64,000 bases of DNA from Neckera pumila. Lineage: Eukaryota; Streptophyta; Bryopsida; Hypnales; Neckeraceae. Of the stretch, positions 11,825-24,436 are shown one piece after another. The stretch's first letter is position 1, and every line of letters begins with the position of its first letter. Below the pieces are notes generated by a model. It did no database searches and was not told the origin of the DNA. It was given only the letters and a program-made list of their open reading frames with translations. The stretch lies in NCBI GenBank assembly GCA_963969595.1, contig OZ018410.1:32988913-33052912 (forward strand), written 5' to 3'. Position numbers and translations under genes: made by a program.

Positions 11825-12727
11825 CCCCCAAAGGCCCAAGGCCTTTTTTTGTGCAAAAAAACACTCAAAATTGCCATTTCTATAGCAAAAAGTAAAAAAA
11901 ATTGAAAACTATTTTTCTGCACATCTGACCATAAAATTGTATACCTAATTAGTATAAGAATGTGTGGAAAAGATTTCAAAATTTTTGACCGCAGAGATTG
12001 CAAGATATCTGCGTTTAAAGTAAAAAAAAAGAATTTTTTAGCGCATTGTGGGATTGGATTTTTTGACTTTGAACATTTTTAACTTAAAATTTTTGCACTA
12101 TAGAGTTTTGAGTTTTAAATATTTATAGTGGAGAATTGAGTTGAGAATATAGCAAAAAAAAATCCAAAAAGGCTTAACTTTCATTACTAAAAAAATTGTT
12201 AAATAGAAGTAGATACAAGGTAGAAGGAAAATCTAAAATATTAATATCTTTTATATGGAATTAAAAAGCATGAATCCCAATGGTGAGACTGTTCTAGAGA
12301 AAAAACTAAACCACGTGGGACTTTTTTTGGAAAAATTGTAAAAGTTGCATTCAAAAATGAATCCTATAAGTTATCTTTTTCATGAAGATGCTCTAAGTGC
12401 CCAAAAAACTAGATTGTCCATAATTTTCTCATAAAAAATCCAAATGAAATGAATAAAAGCTTTCCATATAGACAAAAATATAATCTATAAGAAAAATTAT
12501 AAAAAAAAATTTGCAAATTTTCTTTTGTTGCTCCCTAAACGCTATTTTGAGCTTATTTGGGCATAACTTTTTTAATCAGCACCAATTGGAAAAAAAATTA
12601 TACTCCCATGAAGCTTGGCAATTTTTCTATATTCAAAGAAGTTTCCAAAAAATATGACAAAACTTCAGCCCGTAGGTACCTGCTCGATTTTCCATTTGTC
12701 CTCGAAAGGAACAATGAGCCTTAGGGG
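11825..12727. mobile_element. TTAA-family element, subfamily II
   Basis: The left end CCCCCAAAGGCCCAAGGCC and right end GAGCCTTAGGGGTTGG are slightly mutated family termini. The interior aligns by shared words with 35514-37013 (GCCAAAAACACT, GTGTGGAAAAGATTTCAAAATT, TTTTGAGCTTATTTGGGCATAA, CAGCCCGTAGGTACCTGC) and with 33351-34261 in the other orientation. No coding capacity. Confidence 0.6.
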
Positions 12728-13799
12728 TTGGTACGCTTTTGTATAGTTGGAGTTCAAAAAAATATGTATTTTAGACAATGCATATTAAATGGTCAGTTTT
12801 GGACTTTTTGCCTTTTCAAACACCCTCTAGTCTTTAGGGATTAATGACAAATTTAGCATTGAATACTTCAAAATCCCCACTGAAACTATCATATGAAAAT
12901 CTCTATCAATATGAATGTGTTGAACATATACGGCTTCAAAGATTGAAGTTAACCCTTGAATGTTTGACTATATTTTCACCAAAACTGCTTCAAAGATTGA
13001 AGTTAACCCCTAAAGGTTTTTGACTATGTTTTCACCAGAACCGCTCCAAAACTGCTATTTCTAATACAAGTATCAAATTTTAGAAAAAAATACATTTTTG
13101 AACACATGCAACTACATGATCTTGTAGTACATTGGTTTAAGAAAATGTAAAAAAAAATTCAAAAAATGGTGGTTATCCTTTAAATTCATTCTTTAAGGTA
13201 AGTTGTCTATATGCTTGAAAATTTTCAAATCATTTGGAATTGTACAACATATAAAAAAAAAAAAGTAAGTAGGAAGAGGTAGAGAATGACCCAAAGTACT
13301 AAATTGTCAAGAATTTAATTATGGAATTGAAAAATGCCAATTCCAACGGTTGTAATGTTGTAATAAACAATCTATATCCAATGTTATTTGTTTCTTTCAA
13401 AAATATTGAAAATCGAGCTAGATAAAGGACTTCAAAGTTTATTTTAGAGTAGAGATTCCATAACTACCCTCAAACTAAAACTCCTCATAACTTTTGAGTT
13501 GTTAATCCAAATGGAATGACTCAAAGCTTTCCAAGTATACATAAATCTATAAAACCAATTTTTAATTTTAATTTTTCAAAAAAGTATTTTTTAAAGAATT
13601 TTTTTGAGCTGCCCGAACTATCTACCAAACATGAAAAGATTACATATCATGCAATAACTTTTTACCCATGTAGTCAAAAATTATGAAAATTGTTGGGCCT
13701 TGAAGCTACTCCTTGGGCACGTCTTATGTGAAAATTTCAAAGAAAATGATTAAAATTTCCATTTGTAGTGAGCTGTCCAAAATAGCTATACTACAACAA

Positions 13800-14430
13800 A
13801 AATGATGTTTTATGACTGCAAAATATGACTGCAATGAGTTGTAAAATCTCAAAATATGACTCATGCAGAAATCATTGTGGATGATTTGCGCTATGATTGG
13901 ATCCAATCATTACCGACGAGTTGCTTCAGACAAGAGTCATATTTGCAGTCATATGGATTGGGAAGTATAATTAGCCAAAATTAGCCATATTTTGCCAACG
14001 TGGCGTATATGTTGACCATTTTTGATACACATGACTTTTTCTTGAGGTGCTTGGGCAAAAGCAAAAAAATTCCTACATGGCATATGACTGCGTGCAGTCA
14101 TATTTTTGGCTGACGTGGAATATGACTATGGTGAGTCATGTTTTGACTAACATGGCATATAACTATGGTGAGTCATATTCTTTGTTGATGTGAGTATGAT
14201 TCTTGTGAGTCATATTTTTTGCTGAAAAATGACTTTTGTGAATTATATTGTTAGATGATGTAGAATATGACCCTCGTGAGTCATATTTTTTGTTGATTTG
14301 AAATGTGAATCCTATGAGTCATATTTTTGGATGATGTGGTAGTTTATATGGAATGTTATTAATAATTTCATGATTGAATGTAGTCATATTTTTAAAAGTA
14401 CTGAGTCATATTTTTGACATAATTGTGAGC
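13800..14430. repeat. left subterminal repeat cluster of the CACTA element
   Basis: Many copies of ATATGACT or its complement AGTCATAT, commonly followed by GC or TTTTT and spaced tens of bases apart in both orientations. The same motif fills the opposite end at 19770-20590. In En/Spm, such motifs are bound by the TnpA protein (established); binding here is inferred. Confidence 0.75.
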
Positions 14431-15059
14431 ATCATGTGACTATAACTAATCAAATTTTTTCCAAGATATTTTGTGATATACAATTGAAGCAAGTAATATT
14501 TCAAGTAAGTGAGTTACATTCTTAGATTTGTGTGCGCGGTTTGTAATTGAAGTAACTGAGGCTAATGATAATTTCCATCATAAACTACAATCACACTTTC
14601 TATACATTCGAAATGAATATGACAAAACAAATGACTCCATTCAATTAAAATTCAATAGAAATGAGTACAATGTGAGTTTCTATTCAATTAAGATGTGTAC
14701 ATATGATTTTTGAGATGCACAAAAGATAGTCATCTTAGAGAAAGAAAATGCAAGAAAGACTATGACTTTTCTCAATCACATGTATTAGTCACTAACACAA
14801 AGCATATTACAATGGCACTCTATAAATGTATATTCCCACACATTTATAAGATCTATATTCCTTACAAATATGTGAAGATGTTGCCTCTTTGGTATTGCAA
14901 ATAGCCTCTAATAGCTTCTTTCCAGCTTGGTGCCTACATATACAGTCAAGGAGGTTAGTTTTCAATGAAATGAACAATATAGTTCAACCTTCAATGATTT
15001 AAGGCAATATAAGTATGTTGCACAAGTTTAAGATAGGAAAAAGTCATGACCACTATCTT

Positions 15060-15680
15060 TAGAAAATTGCAAATAAACAAGAAGAAAGAATAACAATGGT
15101 ACTAGAAGGAATAAGAAGCAAAAGGTGGCAAGTACTTAGAGGTAACAATAAGTAATAGGTAAGATGCAACAAGATACAACAAAAAACAAAAAGAAACAAG
15201 AACTAAGTTGCAACAACAAACAACAAGAAACATAAGTTAAGATGCAAGAAAATGCAACAAATAAGAAGACAAAGCAAGAACTAAGATGCAACTAGAAGTA
15301 ACAAGAAGCATGAATTAAGATGTAACAATAAGAAGTTAGAAGCAAGAACTAAAAAGCAACAAGAGAAAACAAGAAGCAAAAACTAAGTACTAAGAGGTAA
15401 CAAGAGGAAACTAAAAGCAAAGAACAAGAACTAAGAAGCAAAAACTAAGAACTAAGAGGTAATAAGAAGAAAATAAAAGCAAAAAGCAAGAACTAAGAAG
15501 CAAAAACTAAGAACTAAGAGGTAACAAGAGCAAGAAGCAAAAACTAAGAAGAAACAAAAAGCTAGAATTGAGAAGCAAAAAGACACAAGATCTAAAAGGC
15601 ATTAACAAGAAACAAGAACTAAGAGGCAACAAGAAGCAAAGCCTAAGAGGCAACAAGAAACAAAGAAAAGAAACAAAAAT
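15060..15680. repeat. purine-rich degenerate minisatellite
   Basis: The plus strand is almost entirely A and G with C every few bases, built from variants of AACTAAGAAGCAAAAACTAAG and AGAGGTAACAAG. Open frames across it on the minus strand (LLPLSSCFLL-like) are low-complexity consequences of the repeat. The strong strand asymmetry favours unusual DNA structure; no function is known. Confidence 0.75.
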
Positions 15681-15737
15681 AGCCAAATGTTGCACTTTGA
15701 GGAGGCAATTCCCAAAAAATGGCAGCTACGGTTTTAA

Positions 15738-16660
15738 CCCCTAAAGGACCAAACAATGTTTTTTGGTAACATAGCAATTTTGGGCAACTCACTACGAATG
15801 AAAATTTTATTTTTTTTCTTGAAAATTTCACACAGCGTGTGTCCGAGGAGTAGCTTTAAGGCCCAATAATTTTCAAAACTTTTGACTATATGGTTAAAAA
15901 GTTATTGGATGACATGTCATTTTCAACGGTCGGCGGGCAGCTCAAAAAAATTCTGAAAAATCGTTTCTTAAGAAAATAAAGATTTGAAACTAGTTCTTTA
16001 GATTTATATATACGTGTAAAGCTTTGAGATATTCCATTTTGATTTACGAGATAAAAATTATGAGGTGTTCTAGTTTGCGGGCAGTTATTAATTTCCTACT
16101 CTAAAATAAACTTAGAAGTCCTTTATTTAATTCAATTTTTAATATTTTTTGAAAAATAAAAGCATAGGATGTATACTATTTATTGCAACATTACAATTGT
16201 TGGGATTGACATTTTTTTATTCCATAGTGAAATTCTTAACAATTTTGTGTTTTGAACCATTATCTACTTCTTTCTACAACCTATTTTTTTCCTACATGTT
16301 GTACAATTCCAAATGATCTGAATTTTTTCAAGCATGTAGCCAACTTGCTTTGAAGAGTGAATCCAAGGAGTAACCACCATTTTGGACATTTTTTCATTTA
16401 AATGTGACCTTGTGAAGTGCAGCTCCCCGATTTTCTGTATGGTCAAAAAAAGGTTTTCTGTCAATTCAAATGCTAATATCTTGCAATCTACGAGGTGGAA
16501 AATTCTGAATTTTTTTCTATATATTCTCAAACAAGTTTACTACAAGATCCTACAGTTACATGTGTCCAAATTTTTATTTTTTTCTGAAATTTGATACTTG
16601 TACTAGAAATGGCAGTTTTAGAGTGCTTTTGGTGAAAACATAGTCTCCGACCTTTAGGGG
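15738..16660. mobile_element. TTAA-family element, subfamily I, nested in the CACTA element
   Basis: Exact ends: TTAA|CCCCTAAAGGACCAAACAATG (TTAA 15734-15737) and ACCTTTAGGGG|TTAA (16661-16664), 923 bp. It is one of the best full-length copies and defines the consensus with 41719-42640 and 49098-50026. Sequence outside the TTAA differs on the two sides (GGTT against AATC), so no longer duplication exists. Confidence 0.88.
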
Positions 16661-16664
16661 TTAA

Positions 16665-19600
16665 AATCCCAAATTGGTGGCGGCTACATGGAAGTGGCGG
16701 CTAGGGTTTTAAAAACCTAGTTATATGACTTGCCCTAGTCATGCACATGACTTGCTCTAGTCATGTAACTTGTCCTAGTCATGTGCATGATATGTTTTAG
16801 TCATGAGACTGACCAAATATGACTATACTAAGCAACAAAGCTTTTTTAACAACAAAATTTGATCCAAAGGGAATACATATATTGACACTAAAATCTTGGG
16901 TATACAACTCGTGTATTAAACACATGGTTCATTGGCATTAGAACGGCTTAGAGGACAATTTCTGGAAAAATTATCAAGTTAAAAAGACCAAAAAATTAGG
17001 TGGAGACCAAACCAAAAAATAAAATTAAAAATATAAAAAATGTTGGGTTGCATACATATTATAAAAAATTTACAATATATATAAAGAAAATGGAACACCT
17101 ATATATAGTTTTAAAATTCCATACAAGAAATTTTTTCCAATTAAAATTAGTTTTTTATTAAAAAGCTAAAAAATTGGATACCTTATTCCATGATACATGT
17201 ATTGAAATAACTCATATAATTTGGTTTATAATGCTATTATTGTCCTAAAAATTACTCATTTCATGTATTATTGCATTTTTGGATTCCTTTTAAAAAGGCT
17301 ACAAGAATTTTCTACATTAAAAAAAATTATATCCCTTGAAATTGGAGAAAAAATGCATTATAAGTGATTATAATCAAAGCTATATAATATAGGACTATGG
17401 AAATTGCGTACCCGAGACAAAAACTCCACAAAAGGCATGAAGGAAAGCTGCAAGGCCTTCAAGCACCTGCAATTATGGCAAATAAATTTGAATAGATGCC
17501 ATGCATTTGTCAAAGTATTTACATCCGTGCACGAAATCTGCAGGAGAAAAAGTATTTGATAGAGGCACTATTTAAAAGCATCTTTGAAGCAAAAAAGGGA
17601 TTATATTTTTATAGTCTATATCCTTGTAAAAACATCCAAACAATTATCTTTTAATTGCAATATAAGCGCGCGTGTGCCCACGGTAAGCTTCAATCTTCGT
17701 ATGAATAGTTTTGTAACTTTTGTAGGGCGTGTAGAGATTCAAAAAATGTAGCTCATATGACATTGTTGAGACCATTTTCAAAAAAGAAACAAACTTCAAC
17801 ACATAATATTTGTGAGTATTTGATCTATATCCTTGAAATAAAGCATGCACAACCATTTTTTTTGTTGTTGGGCTTCGAACTATAAGTTGGATATCTTAAT
17901 ATTGTTCAATTGGCATTCTAAGCAATGAATTAGTATTCTTTAATGATAAAGTATAAATGGATCAAATCTTAACTAAAATTGATACAAATTGTAAAAATGA
18001 AAGGTTTTGAGGTGGTTTTACATGGTTTCATCTAATCTAGGCCAAAACTCTAGACTTCCAAATACAAGCTGAGAAATTCAAAATGTTTGTAAACTTAAAT
18101 TATAGAGCACTTCATATCTATTCTAAAATAGTAAAAATCTTTATAATGGGATATTTTGGAAATTTTTTTGGATGAAGTTTTGTCTCTAATTCATCCTTCA
18201 AGACTTCATCTACATTTTCTTTTAGCCTATAATTCTAAATTAGTTTTTATTTTCAAAATTGGATTCAAAATGTCACCTAAATTTGAAAGTTTCCTTCTAA
18301 TTTAAATTGGATGACTTATTTTCATTCTTAATCCAAAACTAACACTCTTAACTATCTCATTTCATTGTGTTTTATCTTCCTTAATTTTTATCTAATTTTA
18401 AAATTGTGATGTGTTATTGGAAACCTTTGAAAATTACTTAAGTGATCTTGAATTAAAAGTTGGATTTTTGTAAATTCTTAAAAGTGTAACTTAAACCTCT
18501 TAATTTCTAATGTAACTATACTTTCTATGAGAAGAGAAAAAACAAAGTGCCAAATTTAAGGACATGCCTTGAAATCCGTTTCTACCACATCTCCATTCTC
18601 CAACACTCATATTGTAATTGTAATTGTATTGTATCATGAGGCTTGCATTGATCCGTTTTTGTTGCATTTATTGTGCCCTTATATATACAACTTAAATGAT
18701 GACTTTTGTAACAAGTTGTATAAATTCTATCTATGATCTTATTCTTCTCTTTCAACCTACTTCTTTCTACTTCCCCCTCTTGACTTTTTCTAAATTATTT
18801 TCTATATTTTTCCTTTTTTTCCTTTATTCTTTTGGATATTTTAGAATGAAAATCTTTGACTTCTATTTCTACTAATTAATTTCTAATTATTTATAAATCA
18901 AACAATTGTCTTGACATAAACCTCATAAGTGCTAACTAAGTGTATACTTAAGACTTTAAACTCCATTTGGTTAACTATTCGTTGTTATAATCAACAATTT
19001 TTTTTATTAATACATAGTCAAACCTCTATAAGGGGGTCAAATTAGTTGTCTAACTATGCCCAAAGCTTCAAGTGACAACTTGGAACTTGTACTTCTACTT
19101 CAAATTCTTAGACTCTCAATACAAATTGCACTCCTCACTTACTCTTGCTCCATGGCCACTTGGGTATGGATTCTTCTCACTCTTATTTCTCCTCTTTAGA
19201 GTAGAGTTTTTCCAAGCTTCAAGTGTTTTTTCTAAACTCTACAACCCTCAATCTACATCATTAGATTAAATGTATTAGATTTCACTTTGTATTAATCAAT
19301 CTAATTAGCTTTCAATTTGTATCACAATCATCAATCTCACAACAAGTCCCAATAATGGGATAAGGCAAGCCCATTTTCTAACCTAGGTTCTTAGATTTGA
19401 TACTACTTTGGTGTTATAGTTTGTTTATAGGCTTTAATTCCTTTGTAATTTCTTCCTAAATCCTTAAAAAAATATAATTATCTCTTATTGTTAATTGCTT
19501 TATTCCTCTCTACTTCCCTTCTAAGTCCTATGAAAATTTTAAATATATTAATTAAAATATAAACATGTGCCTTCCCAAATTATTTTATGCTAGTTCTACA

Positions 19601-19770
19601 GGTGACACATCACCCCCAAAAAATAATGTTTTTTTAATAACCATGAAATAAAGCTACACCTACATTCAAAAGAATGACCCTAATGGCCAAATTACAATAG
19701 GGACATCTTAGGTTGCTGACCTTTTCCTTGGGTTGCCCCCAAAGAAAAAAAATGGCTACCAAAAAAATGT
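16665..19770. other. interior of the CACTA element, no coding seen
   Basis: 16690-16830 carries a cluster of short words (CTAGTCATG, CATGACTTG). The rest is AT-rich with only short chance frames. No transposase (TnpD/TnpA-like) segment could be recognised. Confidence 0.5.
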
Positions 19771-20590
19771 GATTATAAAATATGACTGACAAAAAATATG
19801 ACTACAAAATATAATTGAGGCAAAAATATAATTGGACACTCTCCAAACATGTTTCCCGCCCAAATTTTCTTTAGGCTATCTAAAAATTTAAAACATATTA
19901 GTTAAAATATAAACATATGCCATCCCAAATTATTGGACACCAATTCTTTTAATGGATTTAACATACAAAATTTTATTTTATTTTTTTAATAGGCAATTAT
20001 GAAACAAAGTCACACTTATACCCAAAAGAATACAAGAGGGCCATCTTAGATTGCACACCTTCTCCTTAATATGCCCAAAAGATAAAAAATTTACTAACAA
20101 AAAAATGTACCTACAAAATATGATTGTTAAAAAAATATGACTGTAAAAATGACTAAGGCAAAAATATGACTACCCGCCCAGATTTCCCTTGGTTGCCCCC
20201 AAAGAAAAAAAAATGTCACTACCATGGAAAAATGACTGCAAAGTATGACTAACGCAAAAATATGATTGCCCGCCCAAGTTTCCCTTGGGCTGCCCCCAAA
20301 GAAAAAAATGTCACAACCATAGAGATATGATTGCAAAATATACTTCAACAAAAATATGACTTGCAATATGACTTGACGTTCTCAAACATGTTCCTTGCCG
20401 TTCCCTACAAAGTATTTTGGCATTCCCAACAAGTGTATTGTATACGCCCATGAGATACAAGGCCCAAAATTGATTGGTAGTCATATTTTGCAGTTGTATT
20501 TTTCACCAAGGTATTGGCCTCCAAGAATATGATTGCGAGTAGTCGCCAGTCATTTCCAGTCATATTTTTGCAGTCATAAAATACCCGTTT
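19770..20590. repeat. right subterminal repeat cluster of the CACTA element
   Basis: ATATGACTGC-type motifs in both orientations are interspersed with about three direct copies of a longer unit containing CCGCCCA, TTTCCCTTGGG and TGCCCCCAAAGAAAAAAA (near 19720, 20170 and 20280). The longer unit is absent from the left end, so the two ends are asymmetric. Confidence 0.7.
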
Positions 20591-20924
20591 TCTTGTAGTG
20601 CTATGTTGCCAAAAAATGGTGTTTGATCCTTTAGGGGTTAAACAAACTATAAACTCTATCCACATGTTGTATAGATTTTAGTTCATTGAACCTACTAAGG
20701 TAAACCTTCTTATTTATGCAATGTGACAGATTCTACCACTTGTAGTCAATGCCTTACATTTACACTTCATTTTTTTGATATATTCACTATTAGTACTATG
20801 GCACAATTTAAGTCAACTACCTTTCATTGTCTATTTTTTGACTATGTCTATTTTATCATCTACATGATATTATCTATCCATATCTATACTCATTGTTTAG
20901 TGGGATATGAGTGAAAATGGCGTT

Positions 20925-22665
20925 TTTGCATTCTACAGTCTAAAATTTCATTGCTGCCAACTTTGACACTCTCTCAAGGGCTGAAAAATGGTTTTTCTAT
21001 CATGAATTTTTGTACAAGATCATCTCTATGTTAGTAACATGTTGGCCAAATTTCAATGTCAAAGGATTTACACAAAAAAAGTTATTCGAAATCTACTAAC
21101 ACCATGTATAGCTATGAGAGAAATTTCACTTCTGCCAACTTTGACACCCTCTTAAGTGCTGAAAAAATAAATTTTACCATAAATTTTTGGCATGATAACA
21201 TTTCTATGTTAGTAACATGTGTCTCAAATTTCAAGAACAAAAGATTCATACAAAAAAGATATTTGAAATATACCAACTTGTGTAGATGTGAGAAACAATT
21301 TCACTACGACCAACTTTGCTACTATCCCAAGGGTTGAGAAATTGTTTATTTACCATGAAATTTTTTCTGTGACATTATGTCTATGTTAATAACATGATTG
21401 CTAAATTTCAAGATTAAAAGATTCATACAAAAAAAGTTATCAAAATTTCTTCCAACATGTGTAGTTGTGAGAATGATTTTTTCAGCCCTTAGGATAGTGA
21501 CATTTTATGGGTAAAGTTTCACACGGATGTAAAAAATCATTCTCACCACTACACATTTTTGTAGAATTATAATATCTTTTTTTGTTTGAATCTTTTGACC
21601 TTGAAATTTATTACACATGTTAGTAGCATAGAAATGGTGTCAAAGTTGGTAGTAGTGAATTTTTTTTCAAAATTACACATGTTAGTATCTTTTCTATATA
21701 AATCTTTTGACCTTGAAATTTGGCATACATATTATTAATATAGACATGATGTCATAAAAAAAAATTCTTGGTAAATAAACAATTTTTCAACCCTTGGGAT
21801 AGTAGCAAAGTTGGTCGTAGTGAAATTGTTTCTCACATCTACACAAGTTGGTATATTTCAAATATCTTTTTTTGTGTGAATCTTTTGTTCTTGAAATTTG
21901 AGACACATGTTACTAACATAGAAATGTTATCATGCCAAAAAATATTTGTCAATCCTTGGGATATATAACATTATTAACCAAGCCTAGGGAGGTCCCTTTT
22001 TCTTTAGAAGAAAACGGAAGCCCTCAAACCTAGAAGTTCTTGACACCTTCTCGAAATGCCCTGCAGAATTCCACCTAGCTGGAGGGGATGGGCCAAGGAT
22101 GGGGCGAGCTAACAAAACGCACTAGGAACCTAACAAACCAACAAGTGCCCAACCAATTTTTGCATTGATGCTTTCACTGAATTCCCCCCATGCATCTAAG
22201 GGGGAATTATCCCTTGCTTGTCAAGAAACAAAAGCCCCCGGTTAACAATATTATGTAGTGTCAAAGTTGGTAGTGGTGAAATTGTTTCTCGCAACTATAC
22301 ATGTTGGTAGCTTTTGAATATCTTTTTTAGTGTGAATATTTTGGTCTTGAAATTTGAGACACATGTTATCAACATAAAAATGGACTCATGCCAAAAAATT
22401 TATGGTAACTTTTTTTCTAGCCCTTGGAAGGGTGTCAAAGTTGGTAGAAGTGAAATTTTTCTCATAGCTACACATGTTGGTAGATTTTGAATAGCTTTTC
22501 TTGCGTAAATCTTTTGACCTTGAAATTCGGCACACAAATTATTAACATAGTGATGATTTTGTGCAAAAAACAATTATGATTAAAAAACAATTTTTTTAGC
22601 CCTCAAGTGAATGTCAAAGTTGGCAGCAGTGAAATTTTAAACCCTGGGAATGCAAAAACACAATT
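20925..22665. repeat. inverted array of about 175-bp units
   Basis: Three units in one orientation (core GCCAACTTTGACAC at about 20957, 21133 and 21307) are followed by five in the other (CAAAGTTGG at about 21637, 21807, 22262, 22434 and 22613). Spacing is 171-179 bp once the 264-bp insertion at 21978-22241 is removed. The outer boundaries are also inverted: GTTTTTGCATTC near 20921-20934 and GAATGCAAAAACAC near 22648. The whole thus resembles a TIR element filled with satellite-like units. The open frames here are repeat by-products. Confidence 0.75.
21978..22241. mobile_element. 264-bp TTAA-bounded insertion
   Basis: A GC-richer segment flanked by TTAA on both sides (21974-21977, 22242-22245), with ends CCAAGCCTAGGGAGG and GCCCCCGG. 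It interrupts the 175-bp satellite array, and removing it restores the period. Its ends are not those of the CCCCTAAAGG family. The content is unrecognised. Confidence 0.5.
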
Positions 22666-22777
22666 TGCACCCGTACCCCACTGTACTATAAAAAATTTGC
22701 ATGGCCTCTATTTGTCAAGGCTAACTTATTAATAAAAATTCTTATTATATGAAGTTATTATATAGCCTAATTCATAT

Positions 22778-22783
<6 letters not shown>

Positions 22784-22811
<28 letters not shown>

Positions 22812-22830
22812 TCATATATACATACTAGAG
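22784..22830. repeat. TA-type microsatellite
   Basis: Uninterrupted alternating TA flanked by two CATATATACATA words. Confidence 0.9.
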
Positions 22831-23930
22831 TTTGTAGCATTTCATAGACCCTATAATAATCCTATTTGTTATATAAAATTTCCCCACTTTGAAATAAATG
22901 GACCCTATCTTTTAACTTGTGTAGTTTATTAAAAACCTATAGTGATCTCCTTGGATCTAAATGTTTGAAAATTCTTGTGATAATTTTCTAACATTTGTAT
23001 ATTATAGTTTTTTTCTAAATCTTTTAAATTTTCTATAGTTCAAAGCCTTACAAATATATTTAAATTCAATAATTTGCTATTCAAATACAAAAAATAATAA
23101 TTGCTTGATTTAATGCTCATTCTACCATCAATTAACTGCTTTTTACTTAGACGTCTTCTAGAAGTGAATATCTTTTACTTCAAAATGTTTTTTCTTCTAA
23201 TTTCAAAGAAATCCACATTGTACCTTCATCCAAATTCTAGCTGATTTTTGCAATAATTGATAATTATGGGTGGCTCATATTTTACACGACAATAAAGTAA
23301 CCACCAACAAACTAACGAAATTGATACTCTATACAAAATCCTTCATTCAAGAACACCAAGTGTACAACAACAATACAAGAACATTACATACACAAAATAG
23401 TGAAATTAGGTTGTCCCACACTAATTTCTCGACAGTCCACACTATAGAAATATTTATTGCTTTTGTAGAATGATGCATTCAATTCAGAGCCATGTGTATG
23501 GCATAGCTTTGTGCACTATTTCAAGGTTTGGTAGAACAAACATTGGTCCATGAGGTAATTTATCTCAAATAAGGCAACCTAATTGACAAGGCAACCATTA
23601 CAAAAAATCTCAAGCTTCAAGTGGGTTGCTCCAGAGCAGCTGAAAGGACCCCATTATAACATTTAAATTGGATGAAGGATTGCTTTTTTCTCTTTAGTCA
23701 TTTACCTTGCATTAAATAATCAAGGTTTAAGTATTATAATGCATCTCAACCCTGATTACTACACAACTTGTACTCTAACCAAGTTTTGGAAAAAAAATCA
23801 AATGTCAAAATTAGTCCAACTGATGACATCTACTATCAAGATCCTTTTTAATGGCAATGTGATAGTCATAATTCATTGACAATTGGTAAAAATGAAGGGT
23901 GAAGAGGTTGTTTATATAGAAAAATCAATT
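22831..23930. other. AT-rich spacer, no gene seen
   Basis: A chance 67-codon frame at 23270-23473 has no recognisable features. No element boundaries were identified. Confidence 0.4.
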
Positions 23931-23934
23931 GTCC

Positions 23935-24436
23935 ATGGTGAAAGCTCAAAGAATATGGGATATTTTGAAGACAGATCACTCATTGTTCAAATTCAAGAAT
24001 TGTGTTAAAAGTCAAATTTCAGACCTCATTTAGGCATAGCAAAATAATTATTTTCTAAAATCTTTGAACTACCAAAATGTGAAGGATCAATGTAGTTTTC
24101 ATTTCCAAAAATCCGTTTGAGGTTTAGAGATTCCAATAAAAAGTTATGAACAAAATTCTAAAAGGGTGTTTAAATGTCAAAGAAATTTTTGCTTCCAACC
24201 CATTTTAGAATTTTGTCCATAACTTTTTGTTGGAAGCTCCAAACTTCAAAAGGATTATTGGAGATGAAAACTACATTAATTCTACACATTTTTGTAGTTC
24301 AAATATTTTTGAAAAAAATAAATATACTATGCCTAAATGAGGTCTAAAATTCAACTTTTAACACAATTTCTGCTTTTTACTTAACTATGAGTGATTGTGC
24401 TCTTATTAGTTCTAATTTACATATCCCACATGGATT
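23935..24436. mobile_element. foldback element, about 500 bp
   Basis: Inverted arms are centred near 24180. The outer parts are CCATGGTGAAAGC...ATATGGGATATTTT and its degenerate complement AGTT...ACATATCCCACATGG. The inner parts are GTGTTAAAAGTCAAATTTC / GAGGTCTAAAATTCAACTTTTAACAC and CAAACGGATTTTTGG-type words. Partial relatives occur at 26700-27600, 32350-32400, 40784-41125 and 42712-43245. Confidence 0.6.

Larger units (their letters stand above)
13789..20600. mobile_element. 6.8-kb non-autonomous CACTA element, TSD CTA
   Basis: It begins TACTACAACAAAAATG (first C changed to T) and ends GTTTTCTTGTAGTG, with CTA on both sides (13786-13788, 20601-20603). Both ends carry dense copies of a motif around ATATGACTGC in both orientations (about 13800-14430 and 19770-20590), typical of the subterminal transposase-binding repeats of CACTA elements. 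I find no transposase frame; all open frames are short. It carries a nested TTAA element (15738-16660) and a purine-rich minisatellite (15060-15680), so it is a derivative that must have been moved by a helper. Confidence 0.88.
13007..20637. mobile_element. TTAA-family element interrupted by a CACTA element
   Basis: The left part 13007-13788 begins TTAA|CCCCTAAAGG and follows the subfamily I interior up to GAGCTGTCCAAAATAG. The right part 20604-20637 reads TGTTGCCAAAAAATGGTGTTTG...CCTTTAGGGG|TTAA. The two parts join exactly where intact copies read CAAAATTGCTATGTTGCC (reverse of GGCAACATAGCAATTTTG). The intervening CACTA element plus duplicated CTA accounts for all of the gap, so it is a host element with a later insertion. 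Confidence 0.85.
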
